Shown piece by piece: positions 31,704 to 41,144 of a stretch of 64,000 nt of DNA (the first letter of the stretch is position 1; every line of letters starts with the position of its first letter). Source of the stretch: Polaromonas sp. P2-4 (GTDB lineage: Bacteria > Pseudomonadota > Gammaproteobacteria > Burkholderiales > Burkholderiaceae_C); contig CP087965.1 of NCBI GenBank assembly GCA_024703855.1, positions 194,001 through 258,000 of the forward strand, in the 5' to 3' direction. The position numbers and the translations under genes are program-made. Below the pieces are notes generated by a model. That model was not told the origin of the DNA, searched no databases, and saw only the letters and a list, made by a program, of their open reading frames with translations.

Positions 31704-32723
31704 TCAGCCAAAAACGCAAGGCACTTGTTCGACCCTCGCCTGCACTTCCAGCCGTGTCGGCGGCACACAGCCGCGACGCATGACGCACAGGCTGGCACTG
31801 GCCACCGCATGCGCCAGCAAGCGGCGGCCCGTCATGTCGTCGAGCGGCGCCAGCAAAGCGCCAGATCCGGCAGTGCCCTCGTTGCGCGTCAGCAAGGCCG
31901 CCACAAAGCCGGCCAGGAAACAGTCGCCAGCACCCACCGTATCGACCACCTTGAGCGGCTGGGATTCGCGCGCCTGCCACTGCTGGCCATCGTGCGTCAG
32001 CAGGCAGGCACCTTGCGCCCCTTGGGTCAGAACCAGCAGACGGGCACCGGTCGCCTCCCGTAAATAGTGCGCCTGCGCCAGTGCGTTGCCGCCTGGGGTG
32101 GCCAGGTGTTCAAGGTCTTCATCGCTGACCTTGACCACGTCGGCAATCTGCATCGCCGCGTAAACATTGCGCCGGTACGCATCCATGTCGGGCATCACCG
32201 ACGGCCTCAGATTGGCATCAACCACCACCACACGGCCCGCATCGCGCTGCGCACGCAACCACGGCAGGTAGCGCCCGGCATCGTCCGGGTCCAGCGCCAA
32301 TGCGCCCGTGCACACCAGCTCCAGTGCAGGCTCGCGCTGGCACAACTCAATCAGGTTTTCGGCGCTGACCGCACGGTCCGCCACACCCTGTCGGTAAAAA
32401 GCGTAGTCGGGGTGGCCCGAATCGTCCAGCGCCACCACCGCCAGCGAGGTGATTTGCGTCACCGGCTGCGGCTGGCCCAACTGCACGCCATCGCCAACCA
32501 GTCCGGCGGCCAGCTGGCGGCCAAAGCGGTCGCGAGACAAGGGGTTGAGGTAGAGGGTTCCGATGTCCTGCCGTGCCAGCGCACGCGTCAGGTTAAACAC
32601 CGCACCGCCCAGACAAGGCTCGTAAAGCCCGTCGCGCTGGGCGATCAGGTCAATAAGCGCTTCACCAGCGCAGGCCACTTGCAGCACGTTCCTAGGGTTT
32701 TCCATAATCGCAGGGTTTTCCAT
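31704..32723 (-). CDS. PfkB-family carbohydrate kinase (fructokinase-like)
   Basis: 339 residues, intact. Substrate-side motif CLGGAVFNLTRALARQDIGT near the N-terminus and the catalytic-base motif DTVGAGDCFLAGFVAAL near the C-terminus define the PfkB/ribokinase fold. It phosphorylates a sugar with ATP. The divergent ABC operon of FrcBCA type suggests fructose or a related ketose (compare frcBCAK of Sinorhizobium); this is inference. The start is duplicated: ATGGAAAACCCT occurs twice (MENPAIMENPRN), so ATG 32723 and ATG 32705 are both possible. Confidence 0.8.
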   Translation of the reverse strand: MENPAIMENPRNVLQVACAGEALIDLIAQRDGLYEPCLGGAVFNLTRALARQDIGTLYLNPLSRDRFGRQLAAGLVGDGVQLGQPQPVTQITSLAVVALDDSGHPDYAFYRQGVADRAVSAENLIELCQREPALELVCTGALALDPDDAGRYLPWLRAQRDAGRVVVVDANLRPSVMPDMDAYRRNVYAAMQIADVVKVSDEDLEHLATPGGNALAQAHYLREATGARLLVLTQGAQGACLLTHDGQQWQARESQPLKVVDTVGAGDCFLAGFVAALLTRNEGTAGSGALLAPLDDMTGRRLLAHAVASASLCVMRRGCVPPTRLEVQARVEQVPCVFG

Positions 32724-32842
32724 AACTAAAGTAACTTGATTTATTAACTACATTCCAACTATAGTTTGCTGGCATCCACAAGTAATGGGTGCTTTCCCGG
32801 AGCCGCTACCCTTTCCATTGATTCAACAAGGAGACAACTGAC
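32724..32842. promoter_or_regulatory. divergent promoter region of the sugar module
   Basis: 119 bp between the PfkB gene (minus) and the sugar-binding protein gene (plus). It is locally AT-rich (AAAGTAACTTGATTTATTAA) and contains TATAGT, a possible -10 for the plus strand. AAGGAG is the ribosome site of the binding-protein gene. A ROK operator would be expected here, but I see no clean palindrome. Confidence 0.4.
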
Positions 32843-33844
32843 ATGAACAAAACGACCACCCTCCTGGTGCTGTCAGGCCTCACACTGGCCTGCGCATCAG
32901 CCTTCGCTGCGGGCGAGCCCGTGATCGGCCTGATCACCAAAACCGAAACCAACCCCTTCTTCGTGAAAATGAAGGAAGGCGCGCACGCCGAGGCCCAAAA
33001 ACTCGGTGCCAAGCTGCTGACCGGTGCCGGCAAGACCGATGGCGACAACGCAGGCCAGATCACCGCCATGGAAAACATGATTGCCGGTGGTGCCAAGACC
33101 ATCCTGATCACCCCGAGCGATTCCAAGGCCATCGTGCCGGCCATCAAGAAGGCCCAGGAAAAGGCGTGATGGTGATTGCACTGGACAGCCCGGCCGACCC
33201 GGCCAACGCCACCGACGCCCTGTTCGCCACCGACAACTACAAGGCCGGCGTGCTGATTGGCCAGTACGCCAAGGCCGCCCTGGGTGGCAAGAAGCCCGTG
33301 ATCGCCACGCTAGACCTCTTCCCCGGCCACCCGGTGGGCGCCCAGCGCCACAACGGCTTCCTGCAAGGCTATGGCCTGCAGTCGTTTGACGCCAAAAACA
33401 ACGAGTTGGCCAAGCCGGCTGAGGTGGTCTGCATGGCCGACAGCTACGGCGACCGCGCCAAGGGCCAGACCGGCATGGAAAACTGCCTGCAGAAGAACCC
33501 CGACATCAACCTGGTCTACACCATCAATGAACCCGCCGCAGCCGGTGCCTACAACGCACTGAAGGCCGCCGGCAAGGAAAAGGGTGTGGTGATCGTGTCC
33601 GTGGACGGCAGGCTGCGCCGGCATCAAGGACGTGGGCGCCGGCGTGATCGCCGCCACCTCGCAGCAGTACCCGCTGAAGATGGCTTCCATGGGCGTGGCC
33701 GCCGGCGTCGAGTACGCCAAGACCGGCAAAAAGGTCAGCGGCTACACCGACACCGGCGTGACCCTGATCGCCGCCAAGGCCCAGAAGGGCGTGGACAGCA
33801 AGGACGTCAAGACCGGCACTGACCTATGCTGGGGCACCAAGTAA
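32843..33844 (+). CDS. sugar ABC transporter substrate-binding protein (two frameshifts)
   Basis: Periplasmic binding protein of the ribose/fructose (CUT2, FrcB-like) type, about 333 residues. Signal MNKTTTLLVLSGLTLACASA ends AFAAG; mature VIGLITKTETNPFFVKMKEG is typical. A missing G near 33165 makes a premature stop after KAQEKA (should read AQEKGVMVIALDSPADPANA). An extra A near 33610 (should read VDGGCAGIKDVGAGVIAATS) shifts again. The two cancel. First gene of the transport operon. Confidence 0.85.
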
Positions 33845-33929
33845 GCGCGTGACCGCTGCGGCGGCCATCGGGGCGCTGGCAGCGCCCGGGTTGCCGCCGT
33901 CTTTTCTTCAAACACTTTGGGCTGACACC

Positions 33930-34928
33930 ATGAACACCTGGAAAAACAAGCTACCACTGCTGGGCACGCTCGGGCCCTTCAAAGACAAGCTACCGCCACT
34001 GGGCACGCTCGGGCCCTTCATCGCGCTGCTGGTGGCCTGCGTTTTTTTCGCGACCCAGAGCGACCGCTTCCTCAGCAGCCAGAATTTCTCGCTGATCCTG
34101 GCGCAAGTCATGGTGGTGGGCGTGATCGCCATCGGCCAGACGCTGATCATCCTGACGGCCGGCATTGATCTTTCGTGCGGCATGGTGATGGCGCTGGGCG
34201 GCATCGTGATGACCAAGTTCGCCGCCGACTTCGGCCTTTCGGCCCCCGTGGCGATGGCCTGCGGCATCGGCGTGACCACCCTGTTCGGCCTGCTCAACGG
34301 CCTGCTGGTCACCCGTGTCAAGCTGCCACCGTTCATCGTGACGCTGGGCACACTCAACATCGCGTTTGCCATCACCCAGCTCTACTCGGGCTCGCAAACC
34401 GTGACCGACATCCCCGCCGGCATGACGATGCTGGGCAATACCTTCAAGTTCGGCGACGCCTCTGTGGCCTACGGCGCCCTGCTGATGCTGGCTCTCTACG
34501 TTCTGGCCTGGTTCGGCCTGCGTGAGACGGCCGCCGGGCGCCATGTGTACGCCGTGGGCAACAACGCGGAAGCCACCCGCCTCACCGGCATCCCCACCGA
34601 GCGCGTGCTGCTGGGCGTGTATGTGCTGGCCGGTGTGTTCTATGGCATCGCCGCGGTTCTGGGCGTGGCCCGCACCGGCGCCGGCGACCCGAACGCCGGC
34701 CAGACCGAAAACCTCGATGCCATCACCGCCGTGGTGCTGGGCGGCACCAGCCTGTTCGGCGGGCGCGGCGTGGTGCTGGGCAGCCTGGTGGGCGCGCTGA
34801 TCGTGGGCGTGTTCCGCAACGGCCTGACGCTGATGGGCGTCTCATCCGTCTACCAGATCCTGGTCACCGGCATCCTCGTGATCCTGGCTGTGGCCACCGA
34901 CCAAATGTCTCACAAGGGAGCCCGCTGA
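33930..34928 (+). CDS. sugar ABC transporter permease (FrcC/RbsC-like)
   Basis: A CUT2 permease of 332 residues with about ten membrane segments, intact. QTLIILTAGIDLSCGMVMAL is the conserved BPD_transp_2 segment, followed by VKLPPFIVTLGTLNIAF and AVVLGGTSLFGGRGVVLGSL. ATG 33930 is in frame with a longer open frame. The N-terminus has a 13-residue tandem duplication, KNKLPLLGTLGPF then KDKLPPLGTLGPF, from two adjacent 39-bp copies. Stop and next start overlap (TGATG). Confidence 0.85.
   Translation: MNTWKNKLPLLGTLGPFKDKLPPLGTLGPFIALLVACVFFATQSDRFLSSQNFSLILAQVMVVGVIAIGQTLIILTAGIDLSCGMVMALGGIVMTKFAADFGLSAPVAMACGIGVTTLFGLLNGLLVTRVKLPPFIVTLGTLNIAFAITQLYSGSQTVTDIPAGMTMLGNTFKFGDASVAYGALLMLALYVLAWFGLRETAAGRHVYAVGNNAEATRLTGIPTERVLLGVYVLAGVFYGIAAVLGVARTGAGDPNAGQTENLDAITAVVLGGTSLFGGRGVVLGSLVGALIVGVFRNGLTLMGVSSVYQILVTGILVILAVATDQMSHKGAR
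33942..34019 (+). repeat. two tandem 39-bp copies inside the permease gene
   Basis: Copies at 33942-33980 and 33981-34019. They share aagctacc, then gggcacgctcgggcccttc; they differ at a few positions. 39 is a multiple of three, so the reading frame is kept. Confidence 0.85.
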
Positions 34929-35758
34929 TGAACGCCATGCTCAAGCCCACCCACTTCAACATGCCGGAAACGGCGCCGCAGATCGTGATGCAGGCGCGCG
35001 GCCTGGTCAAACGCTACGGCCATGTGACCGCCCTGGACGGCGCCGACTTCGAACTGCGGGCCGGCGAGATCCTGGCCGTGATTGGCGACAACGGGGCCGG
35101 CAAGTCCTCGCTCATCAAGTGCCTGTCGGGCGCCACCATTCCCGACGAAGGCCGCATCGAGCTGGACGGCAAACCGATTCACTTCAAGAGCCCCATCGAC
35201 GCCCGCCGCGCCGGCATCGAGACGGTCTACCAGGACCTGGCGGTCGCTGCCGCCATGACGATTGCCGAAAACCTGTTCCTCGGCCGCGAGCTGCGGCGCG
35301 AGGGCTTCCTGGGCAATGTGCTGCGCATGCTGGACAAGAAGAAGATGCTGGAGATGAGCATCGCGCGCATGAACGACCTCAAGGTCGGCATCCGCTCCAT
35401 GACGCAGGCGGTCGAGACGCTGTCCGGCGGCCAGCGCCAGTGCGTGGCCGTGTCGCGGGCCGCAGCTTTTGCCCAGCATGTGGTCATCATGGACGAGCCG
35501 ACCGCGGCCCTGGGCGTGAAGGAAGGCAACATGGTGCTGGAGCTGATCCGCCGCGTGCGCGACAAGGGCCTGCCGGTGGTGCTGATCTCGCACAACATGC
35601 CGCATGTGTTCGAGATCGCCGACCGCATCCATGTGGCGCGCCTGGGCAAGCGAGCGGCCGTGCTGAACCCGAAGAAGATCAGCATGAGCGACACCGTGGC
35701 GATCATGACCGGCGCGATGCGGCCCGAAGACATCCCGGCCGAGTGCCTGGCGCATTGA
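34928..35758 (+). CDS. sugar ABC transporter ATP-binding protein (FrcA-like)
   Basis: 276 residues, a single-ATPase-domain CUT2 component, unlike the usual double-domain RbsA. Walker A GDNGAGKSSLIKCLSGA, Q-loop TVYQDLAVAAAMTIAENLFL, signature LSGGQRQCVAVSRAA, Walker B VVIMDEPTAALG, and the switch His in LISHNMPHVFEIADRI. FrcA of Sinorhizobium is also single-domain, which supports a fructose-type system. Intact. It overlaps the permease stop by one base. Confidence 0.85.
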   Translation: MNAMLKPTHFNMPETAPQIVMQARGLVKRYGHVTALDGADFELRAGEILAVIGDNGAGKSSLIKCLSGATIPDEGRIELDGKPIHFKSPIDARRAGIETVYQDLAVAAAMTIAENLFLGRELRREGFLGNVLRMLDKKKMLEMSIARMNDLKVGIRSMTQAVETLSGGQRQCVAVSRAAAFAQHVVIMDEPTAALGVKEGNMVLELIRRVRDKGLPVVLISHNMPHVFEIADRIHVARLGKRAAVLNPKKISMSDTVAIMTGAMRPEDIPAECLAH

Positions 35759-35773
35759 TTTTGGAAAACCGAC

Positions 35774-36224
35774 ATGCTCAAAGGCATTGACCCCGTGCTC
35801 ACGCCCGAGCTGCTCAAGCTGCTGATGGAAATGGGCCACGACGACGCGCTGGTGCTGGCCGATGCCAACTTCACCGCCATGAGTATTGCCGCCGGCAAGC
35901 CGGTGCTCAGGCTGCCCGGCATCTCCATGGCGCGGGCGGTGCAGGCCGTCAACTCGGTGCTGCCGCTGGCCGCCGATGTGGACCATCCGGTGGCCTTCAT
36001 GCAGGTCAGCGGGACGCAAAGCCCTTACCTGTCGGGGCTGCAGCGCGAGGTACTGGGCGATTTGACACCCGAACTGCTGCCCGGCCAGAGCGCGGAACCC
36101 CTTGAGCGCTTTGCCTTTTATGAGCGCGCGGGCGGCTTACGCGGTTGTGCTGACCGGTGAACGCCAGCCTTTCGGCAACTTTATTCTGCGCAAGGGTGTC
36201 ATCGGCGAAAATCTCCGTCCATGA
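35774..36224 (+). CDS. RbsD/FucU family sugar mutarotase (one frameshift)
   Basis: Interconverts anomers or pyranose/furanose forms of an imported sugar. MLKGIDPVLTPELLKLLMEM, GHDDALVLADANFTAMSIAA with the catalytic His and Asp, and VLRLPGISMARAVQAVNSVL are family-typical. One base missing near 36132 truncates the frame at ERAGG. The corrected C-terminus reads AAYAVVLTGERQPFGNFILR, then KGVIGENLRP with TGA 36222-36224. About 150 residues. The corrected stop overlaps the next ATG (ATGA). Confidence 0.8.
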
Positions 36225-37450
36225 TGCTTGGCAGTACCCCCTTCCCGCAGGATCTCCCAAGCTACTGCGCCCCCGTGGCTCCAACCAGGTGGGGATGCGG
36301 GCCTTCAACGAGCGTGTGGTGCTGCAGGCCATTCGGCTCAACGGCAGCCTGCCCAAGGCGGACCTGGCGCGCCTGACCGGGCTGACCGCGCAAACCATTG
36401 GCCTGATCACCACCCGGCTGGAAGAAGACGACCTGCTGGTGCGCCATGACCGGGTCCGCGGACGCATCGGCCAGCCCTCGGTACCGCTGGCGCTCAACCC
36501 GGATGGCGCGTTTTCGGTGGGCATCAAGATTGGCCGGCGCAGCACCGACTGGCTGCTGGTGGACTTCACCGGCCAGGTGCGGCAGCGGCTGTCACTGGCC
36601 TACGCCTTTCCCGATGCCGACACGCTGATTCCTGTGATCGGCCAGAACCTGCGCGCGCTGCGTGAGCAACTGGGCGAGCTGGCGCCGCGCCTGGTGGGCG
36701 TGGGCGTGGCGGCCCCCTTTCAGTTGGGTGGCTGGCACCGGATGCTGAGGCTGTCAGACACTGAATCCGACGCGTGGAACCGCATCGACCTCCGCGCCGA
36801 AGTGCAGGCCATGACCGAGCTGCCCGTCAGTTTTGCCAAAGACACCTCGGCGGCCTGCGTGGCCGAACTGGTAGCGGGCCGAGGGCGCGACCTGAAAAGC
36901 TTTCTGTACCTGTTTGTCGACACCTTTGTCGGCGGTGGGCTGGTCATTAATTCACAGCCCCATGTGGGCATTCACAGCAACGCCGGTGCCGTGGCCTCGC
37001 TACCGCTGCAGACCGCCCTGGGTCGCGACATGCCGCCGCAACTGGTCAGCGAGGCCTCGTTGTGGGAGCTGGAGCAGTGCTTCAAAGCACGCGGGCTTGA
37101 CCCCACTGCCGCCTACGACGAGCGCGCCATGGAACCGCCCTTCAACGCCGACACCAGCGCCTGGATCGCCAAGGCCGCCATTGCCCTGGCGCACAGCGTG
37201 GTCAGCGCAACGGCCCTGCTCGACATTGATGCGGTGGTGATGGACGGCTCGTTTTGCCGCCCCCTGCTGCAGCGCCTGATTGAAAGCACCAACGAAGCCC
37301 TGGGCCGCTACAACTGGGAGGGGCTATGGCCTGCCCAGGTGATTGCCGGCAGCATTGGCTCGGACGCCCGCGCACTGGGGGGGGGCGCTGCTGCCGCTGC
37401 ACGCCAACTTTGCGCCCGACCGCGAGTTGTTTCTCAAGGTCGGTGGCTGA
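36221..37450 (+). CDS. ROK family transcriptional regulator (two frameshifts)
   Basis: A sugar-responsive repressor of NagC/FrcR type, about 409 residues. The corrected N-terminus is MMLGSTPFPQDLPKLLRPRG, then a winged helix (NERVVLQAIRLNGSLPKADL; LARLTGLTAQTIGLITTRLE). The ROK ATPase-like domain has FVDTFVGGGLVINSQPHVGI and NAGAVASLPL. The usual zinc-binding CxCxxxGC is not seen. One base is missing near 36258 and the G run 37377-37385 has one extra base; they cancel. It probably regulates the preceding transport operon, to which it is coupled. Confidence 0.8.
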
Positions 37451-37461
37451 GCCGGGCTACC

Positions 37462-38109
37462 TCAGGCTTGAGCCGCGTTGCGCCGGGCTTTCCACGCACC
37501 CCATAAAACAAACAGGCCGGGTATCAAAATCAGGGCCCAGATGACCTTGTCAAGGTTGGCCTTCACAAAGGGAACATTGCCGAAAAAGTAGCCAATGGTG
37601 ACGATGCCGCCCACCCACAGCGCGCCGCCGGTGACGTCGTAAAACGTAAATTTGCTGCGCGTCATCTGCGACACGCCGGCCACAAACGGCGCAAAGGTGC
37701 GCAGAAAAGGCATGAAGCGCGCCGCCACGATGGTGATGCCGCCATAGCGTTCGTAAAACGCATGGGCCTGGTTAAACGCCTTTTTGTTGAAAAACTTCGA
37801 GTCTTCCCACTGAAACACCTTGGGCCCAAAGTAGTTGCCGATGGTGTAGTTGGACTGGTTGCCCAGCACCGCCGCCGCAAACAGCAGCCCCACGGCCAGC
37901 GGATAGCTCATCAGGCCCACACCGCACATGGCCCCCACCACAAACAGCAATGAATCCCCGGGCAGAAATGGCATGACGACCACGCCGGTTTCCACAAAAA
38001 TAATCAAAAACAGCAGCGCATAGACCCATGTGCCATAGCTGGCCACAAAAGCCTCCAGATGCTTGTCGACGTGGAGGATGAAATCGATGAGAAAGGTAAC
38101 TAGTTCCAT
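37462..38109 (-). CDS. DedA family membrane protein
   Basis: 215 residues with several membrane segments, intact. FLIIFVETGVVVMPFLPGDS and FMPFLRTFAPFVAGVSQMTR are the conserved DedA motifs, the latter carrying the essential Arg. The family flips undecaprenyl phosphate or phosphatidylethanolamine across the inner membrane (C55-P/PE flippases). This member looks closest to YqjA/YghB-type proteins. Convergent with the ROK gene. Confidence 0.85.
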   Translation of the reverse strand: MELVTFLIDFILHVDKHLEAFVASYGTWVYALLFLIIFVETGVVVMPFLPGDSLLFVVGAMCGVGLMSYPLAVGLLFAAAVLGNQSNYTIGNYFGPKVFQWEDSKFFNKKAFNQAHAFYERYGGITIVAARFMPFLRTFAPFVAGVSQMTRSKFTFYDVTGGALWVGGIVTIGYFFGNVPFVKANLDKVIWALILIPGLFVLWGAWKARRNAAQA

Positions 38110-38172
38110 GCCGGGGATTTTGACAGGATATCGGGCAGCGGCCTGAACGCCTCTAACCTAAAATCAGGGGTA

Positions 38173-40110
38173 ATGACCACCCTCCTGCCAGCCTCCCGCC
38201 GCCCCATTCGCGAACTCCCCGACGAACTGATCAGCCAGATTGCGGCGGGCGAAGTGGTCGAGCGGCCGGCCTCGGTGGTACGCGAGCTGGTGGACAACGC
38301 GCTGGACGCCGGTGCAAGCCAGGTCACCGTGCGCCTGCTGGCCGGCGGCGTGCGGCTGATTCTGGTGGAAGACGATGGCCAGGGCATTCCGCGCGAAGAG
38401 CTGCCCGTCGCGCTGCGCCGCCACGCCACCAGCAAAATTGCCTCGCTGCAAGACCTGGAAGCCGTGGGCACCATGGGCTTTCGGGGCGAGGCGCTGGCCG
38501 CCATCAACTCGATTGCCGACATGAGCTTGCTGTCGAGAACGGATGAGGCTGAGCACGCCTGGCAACTCGATGGCCGCACCGGCGAGCTGCAACCGGCGCC
38601 CGCGCACGCGGCACCAGCGTGGAGGTGCGCGAGCTGTTTTACGCCACACCGGCGCGCCTGCAAATTTTTAAAGACCGATGCCACCGAACTGGCGCACTGC
38701 ATTGAAGCCGTGCGCCGCCATGCGCTGGTGCGGCCCGACGTGGGTTTTGCCATCTGGCACGAAGGCAAGCTGGTGGAGCAGTGGCGCGCCTGCAGCGGTG
38801 AGACCGCGCACGAGCAACGCCTGGCCGACGTGCTGAGCAGCGAGTTTGTGACGCAGTCGATAGCCGTTAATTACAGAAAGCGCAGCCCGCCGGGCCGACG
38901 GCCAACCCGCCGTGCGCGTGTGGGGCCGCGCCGGTATTCCGGATGCCGCCCGTTCGCGCGCCGACCAGCAGTTTGCCTATGTGAACGGCCGCTATGTGCG
39001 CGACAAGGTGCTGACGCACGCGGCACGCAGCGCCTACGAAGACGTGCTGCACGGCCATCGCCAGCCGGTGTATGCGCTGTATGTGGAGATTGACCCCACC
39101 CGCGTGGACGTGAATGTGCACCCCACCAAGATCGAGGTGCGTTTTCGCGACAGCCGCGAAGTGCACCAGGCGGTGCGCCACGCGGCAGAAAATGCGCTGG
39201 CCGTCCCCCGCTCGGGTGCCTCCACACCCGCCAGCCATGACGGCGCCGACGCCGGAGTGGCCACCGCAACACCCCTCAATGGTTTTATTGAACCAAATCG
39301 GGCCTTTGCCCAGCAGGGATGGGCGCAACCAGCTATCAATTTCGTAGCTAATGGCGACCACCGGGCCTCCGACTTTGAGGCCATGTGGCCTGCGCCGTCG
39401 CAGGCTGCCACTTCAGGCATCGTCGCGGCAAACGGCGGCCTGCCCCCGTCCCGGCCACCACGAATGGCGCCGCGGCCACGGGCGACACCAACGCCTTGCC
39501 CTCCGGCGACTGGCCGCTGGGCCGCGCCATCGCCCAGTTGCAGGGCATTTACGTGCTGGCCGAAAACACCCAAGGCCTGGTCATCGTGGACATGCACGCC
39601 GCCCACGAGCGCATCGTCTACGAGCGCCTGAAAAACCAGATGGATGACAGCAACGGCACAGGGAACGCCAGCATCGCCAGCCAGCCCCTCTTGATTCCGG
39701 CCACCTTTGCCGCCAGCCCGCAGGAAGTGGCGACCGCCGAAGCGTGCGCCGATACGTTGGCCACGCTGGGCCTGGAGATCACGCCGTTTTCCCCCAAAAC
39801 CCTGGCCGTGCGGGCCGTGCCCACCAGTCTGGCGCAGGGCGATGCGGTGGAACTGGCCAGAAGCGTGCTGGCCGAGTTGGCCCAGCACGATGCCAGCACC
39901 GTGATCCAGCGGGCGCAAAACGAATTGCTCTCGACCATGGCCTGCCATGGCGCCGTGCGTGCCAACCGCAAACTGACACTCGATGAAATGAACGCCCTGC
40001 TGCGCCAGATGGAAGCCACCGAGCGCTCGGACCAGTGCAACCACGGCCGCCCCACTTGGCGGCAGGTGAGCATCAAGGAGCTGGATGCGCTGTTCCTGCG
40101 CGGACGCTAA
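38173..40110 (+). CDS. mutL: DNA mismatch repair protein MutL (four frameshifts)
   Basis: Links MutS recognition to downstream repair. The GHKL ATPase domain has [20 protein letters not shown] (Glu and Asn), EDDGQGI, RHATSKI, and [20 protein letters not shown] and [12 protein letters not shown] follow; the C-terminal domain has [14 protein letters not shown] and [11 protein letters not shown]. Frame breaks near 38598, 38660, 38872 and 39445 sum to zero, giving 1938 nt. A palindromic repeat copy lies in the variable linker at 39320-39353. No QSH...E endonuclease motif is obvious. Confidence 0.85.
39320..39353 (+). repeat. short palindromic repeat copy 6, inside mutL linker
   Basis: tgggcgcaaccagctatc then aatttcgtagctaatgg. 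Read as GCT-ATC-AAT-TTC-GTA-GCT (AINFVA), the common phase, in the linker between the MutL domains. Confidence 0.55.
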
Positions 40111-40221
40111 TCATTAAGTACTACGCACAGCGACAGGACGCGTACATGCAAGCAAGGTAAAGACGCGGCTGAACCGCTTGAAGCACTGAACTTCCCGGGC
40201 GCACAGCAATCCGACAGGGTT

Positions 40222-41103
40222 ATGAAAAAATGGCGCCTGTTCACCGCTGCTCTCACCACCCTCGCGATATTGGCGGGTTGTGCCACCCTCGACGAAAAGC
40301 AGCGCGCCTGGATTTTTCAGCCCAGCGACCGCAGTTGGGGCGGCGGTGCTGCAGCGGCCCAGGGCATGGAGGACGTCTGGATTGGGTTCAACGCCAAAAC
40401 CGGCAGTTCCGGCAGCCAGGGTGATGACAAAGTCCAGCTTCACGGCCTATGGCTGGCAGCGGACAAGCCCGCTACCACCAGCATGGCCGAAGCCTCTGAC
40501 GCACCGGTGCTGCTTTACCTGCATGGCGCACGATTCAACGTCACCGGCTCCGCCCCGCGTATGCGCCGCATGCAGGCGCTCGGGTTTTCGGTGCTAGCCA
40601 TCGACTACCGCGGCTTTGGCAAGAGTACCCATGAGCTGCCCTCCGAAGCCTCAGCCTACGAAGACGCACGCGCCGCCTGGGACTGGCTGGCAAAGAAATA
40701 TCCCGATCGGCCCCGTTACATCTTCGGCCACTCACTGGGCGGGTCGATTGCCATCAACCTGGCCACCGAAGTGGCCAACGAAAGCGGCACGATTGTCGAA
40801 AGCACCTTCACCTCCATCGCCGACGTGGTGAGCAGTTCCAAATGGGGCTGGATGCCGGTGTCCCTGTTGATCACCCAGCGTTTTGAGGCGGTAGACAAAG
40901 TGGGCCTCATCGGCTCGCCCCTGCTGGTTGTGCATGGCAATGAAGACCAACTGATCCTGCCGGACCTCGGGCGCAAACTGTTTGATGCGGCGGTGCAGCC
41001 CAAGCAGTTTGTGCTGGTGGAAGGCGGCTCGCACCACAGCACCAACCTGGTCGGCCAGCCGCAATACCGGCAGGCGCTGATGCAACTGTTTGGCATGAGG
41101 TAA
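40222..41103 (+). CDS. lipoprotein alpha/beta hydrolase
   Basis: 293 residues, intact. Lipobox in TLAILAGCATLDEK, so it is anchored in the envelope. Alpha/beta-hydrolase core: VLLYLHGARFNV (oxyanion region), the nucleophile elbow FGHSLGGSIAINLA, an acid in VVHGNEDQLILP and the His in EGGSHHSTNLV. It resembles the YfhR/BEM46 group of serine hydrolases. The substrate is unknown. Confidence 0.8.
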   Translation: MKKWRLFTAALTTLAILAGCATLDEKQRAWIFQPSDRSWGGGAAAAQGMEDVWIGFNAKTGSSGSQGDDKVQLHGLWLAADKPATTSMAEASDAPVLLYLHGARFNVTGSAPRMRRMQALGFSVLAIDYRGFGKSTHELPSEASAYEDARAAWDWLAKKYPDRPRYIFGHSLGGSIAINLATEVANESGTIVESTFTSIADVVSSSKWGWMPVSLLITQRFEAVDKVGLIGSPLLVVHGNEDQLILPDLGRKLFDAAVQPKQFVLVEGGSHHSTNLVGQPQYRQALMQLFGMR

Positions 41104-41144
41104 ACCGGCCTTGCGGCTCCGGGCAATCTGATAACCTCAGACGG

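Noticed and set aside
38850..38876. A further repeat copy in mutL (gatagccgttaattacag)
   Set aside because: Only one arm is recognisable and the segment lies at a frame break; too weak to count.
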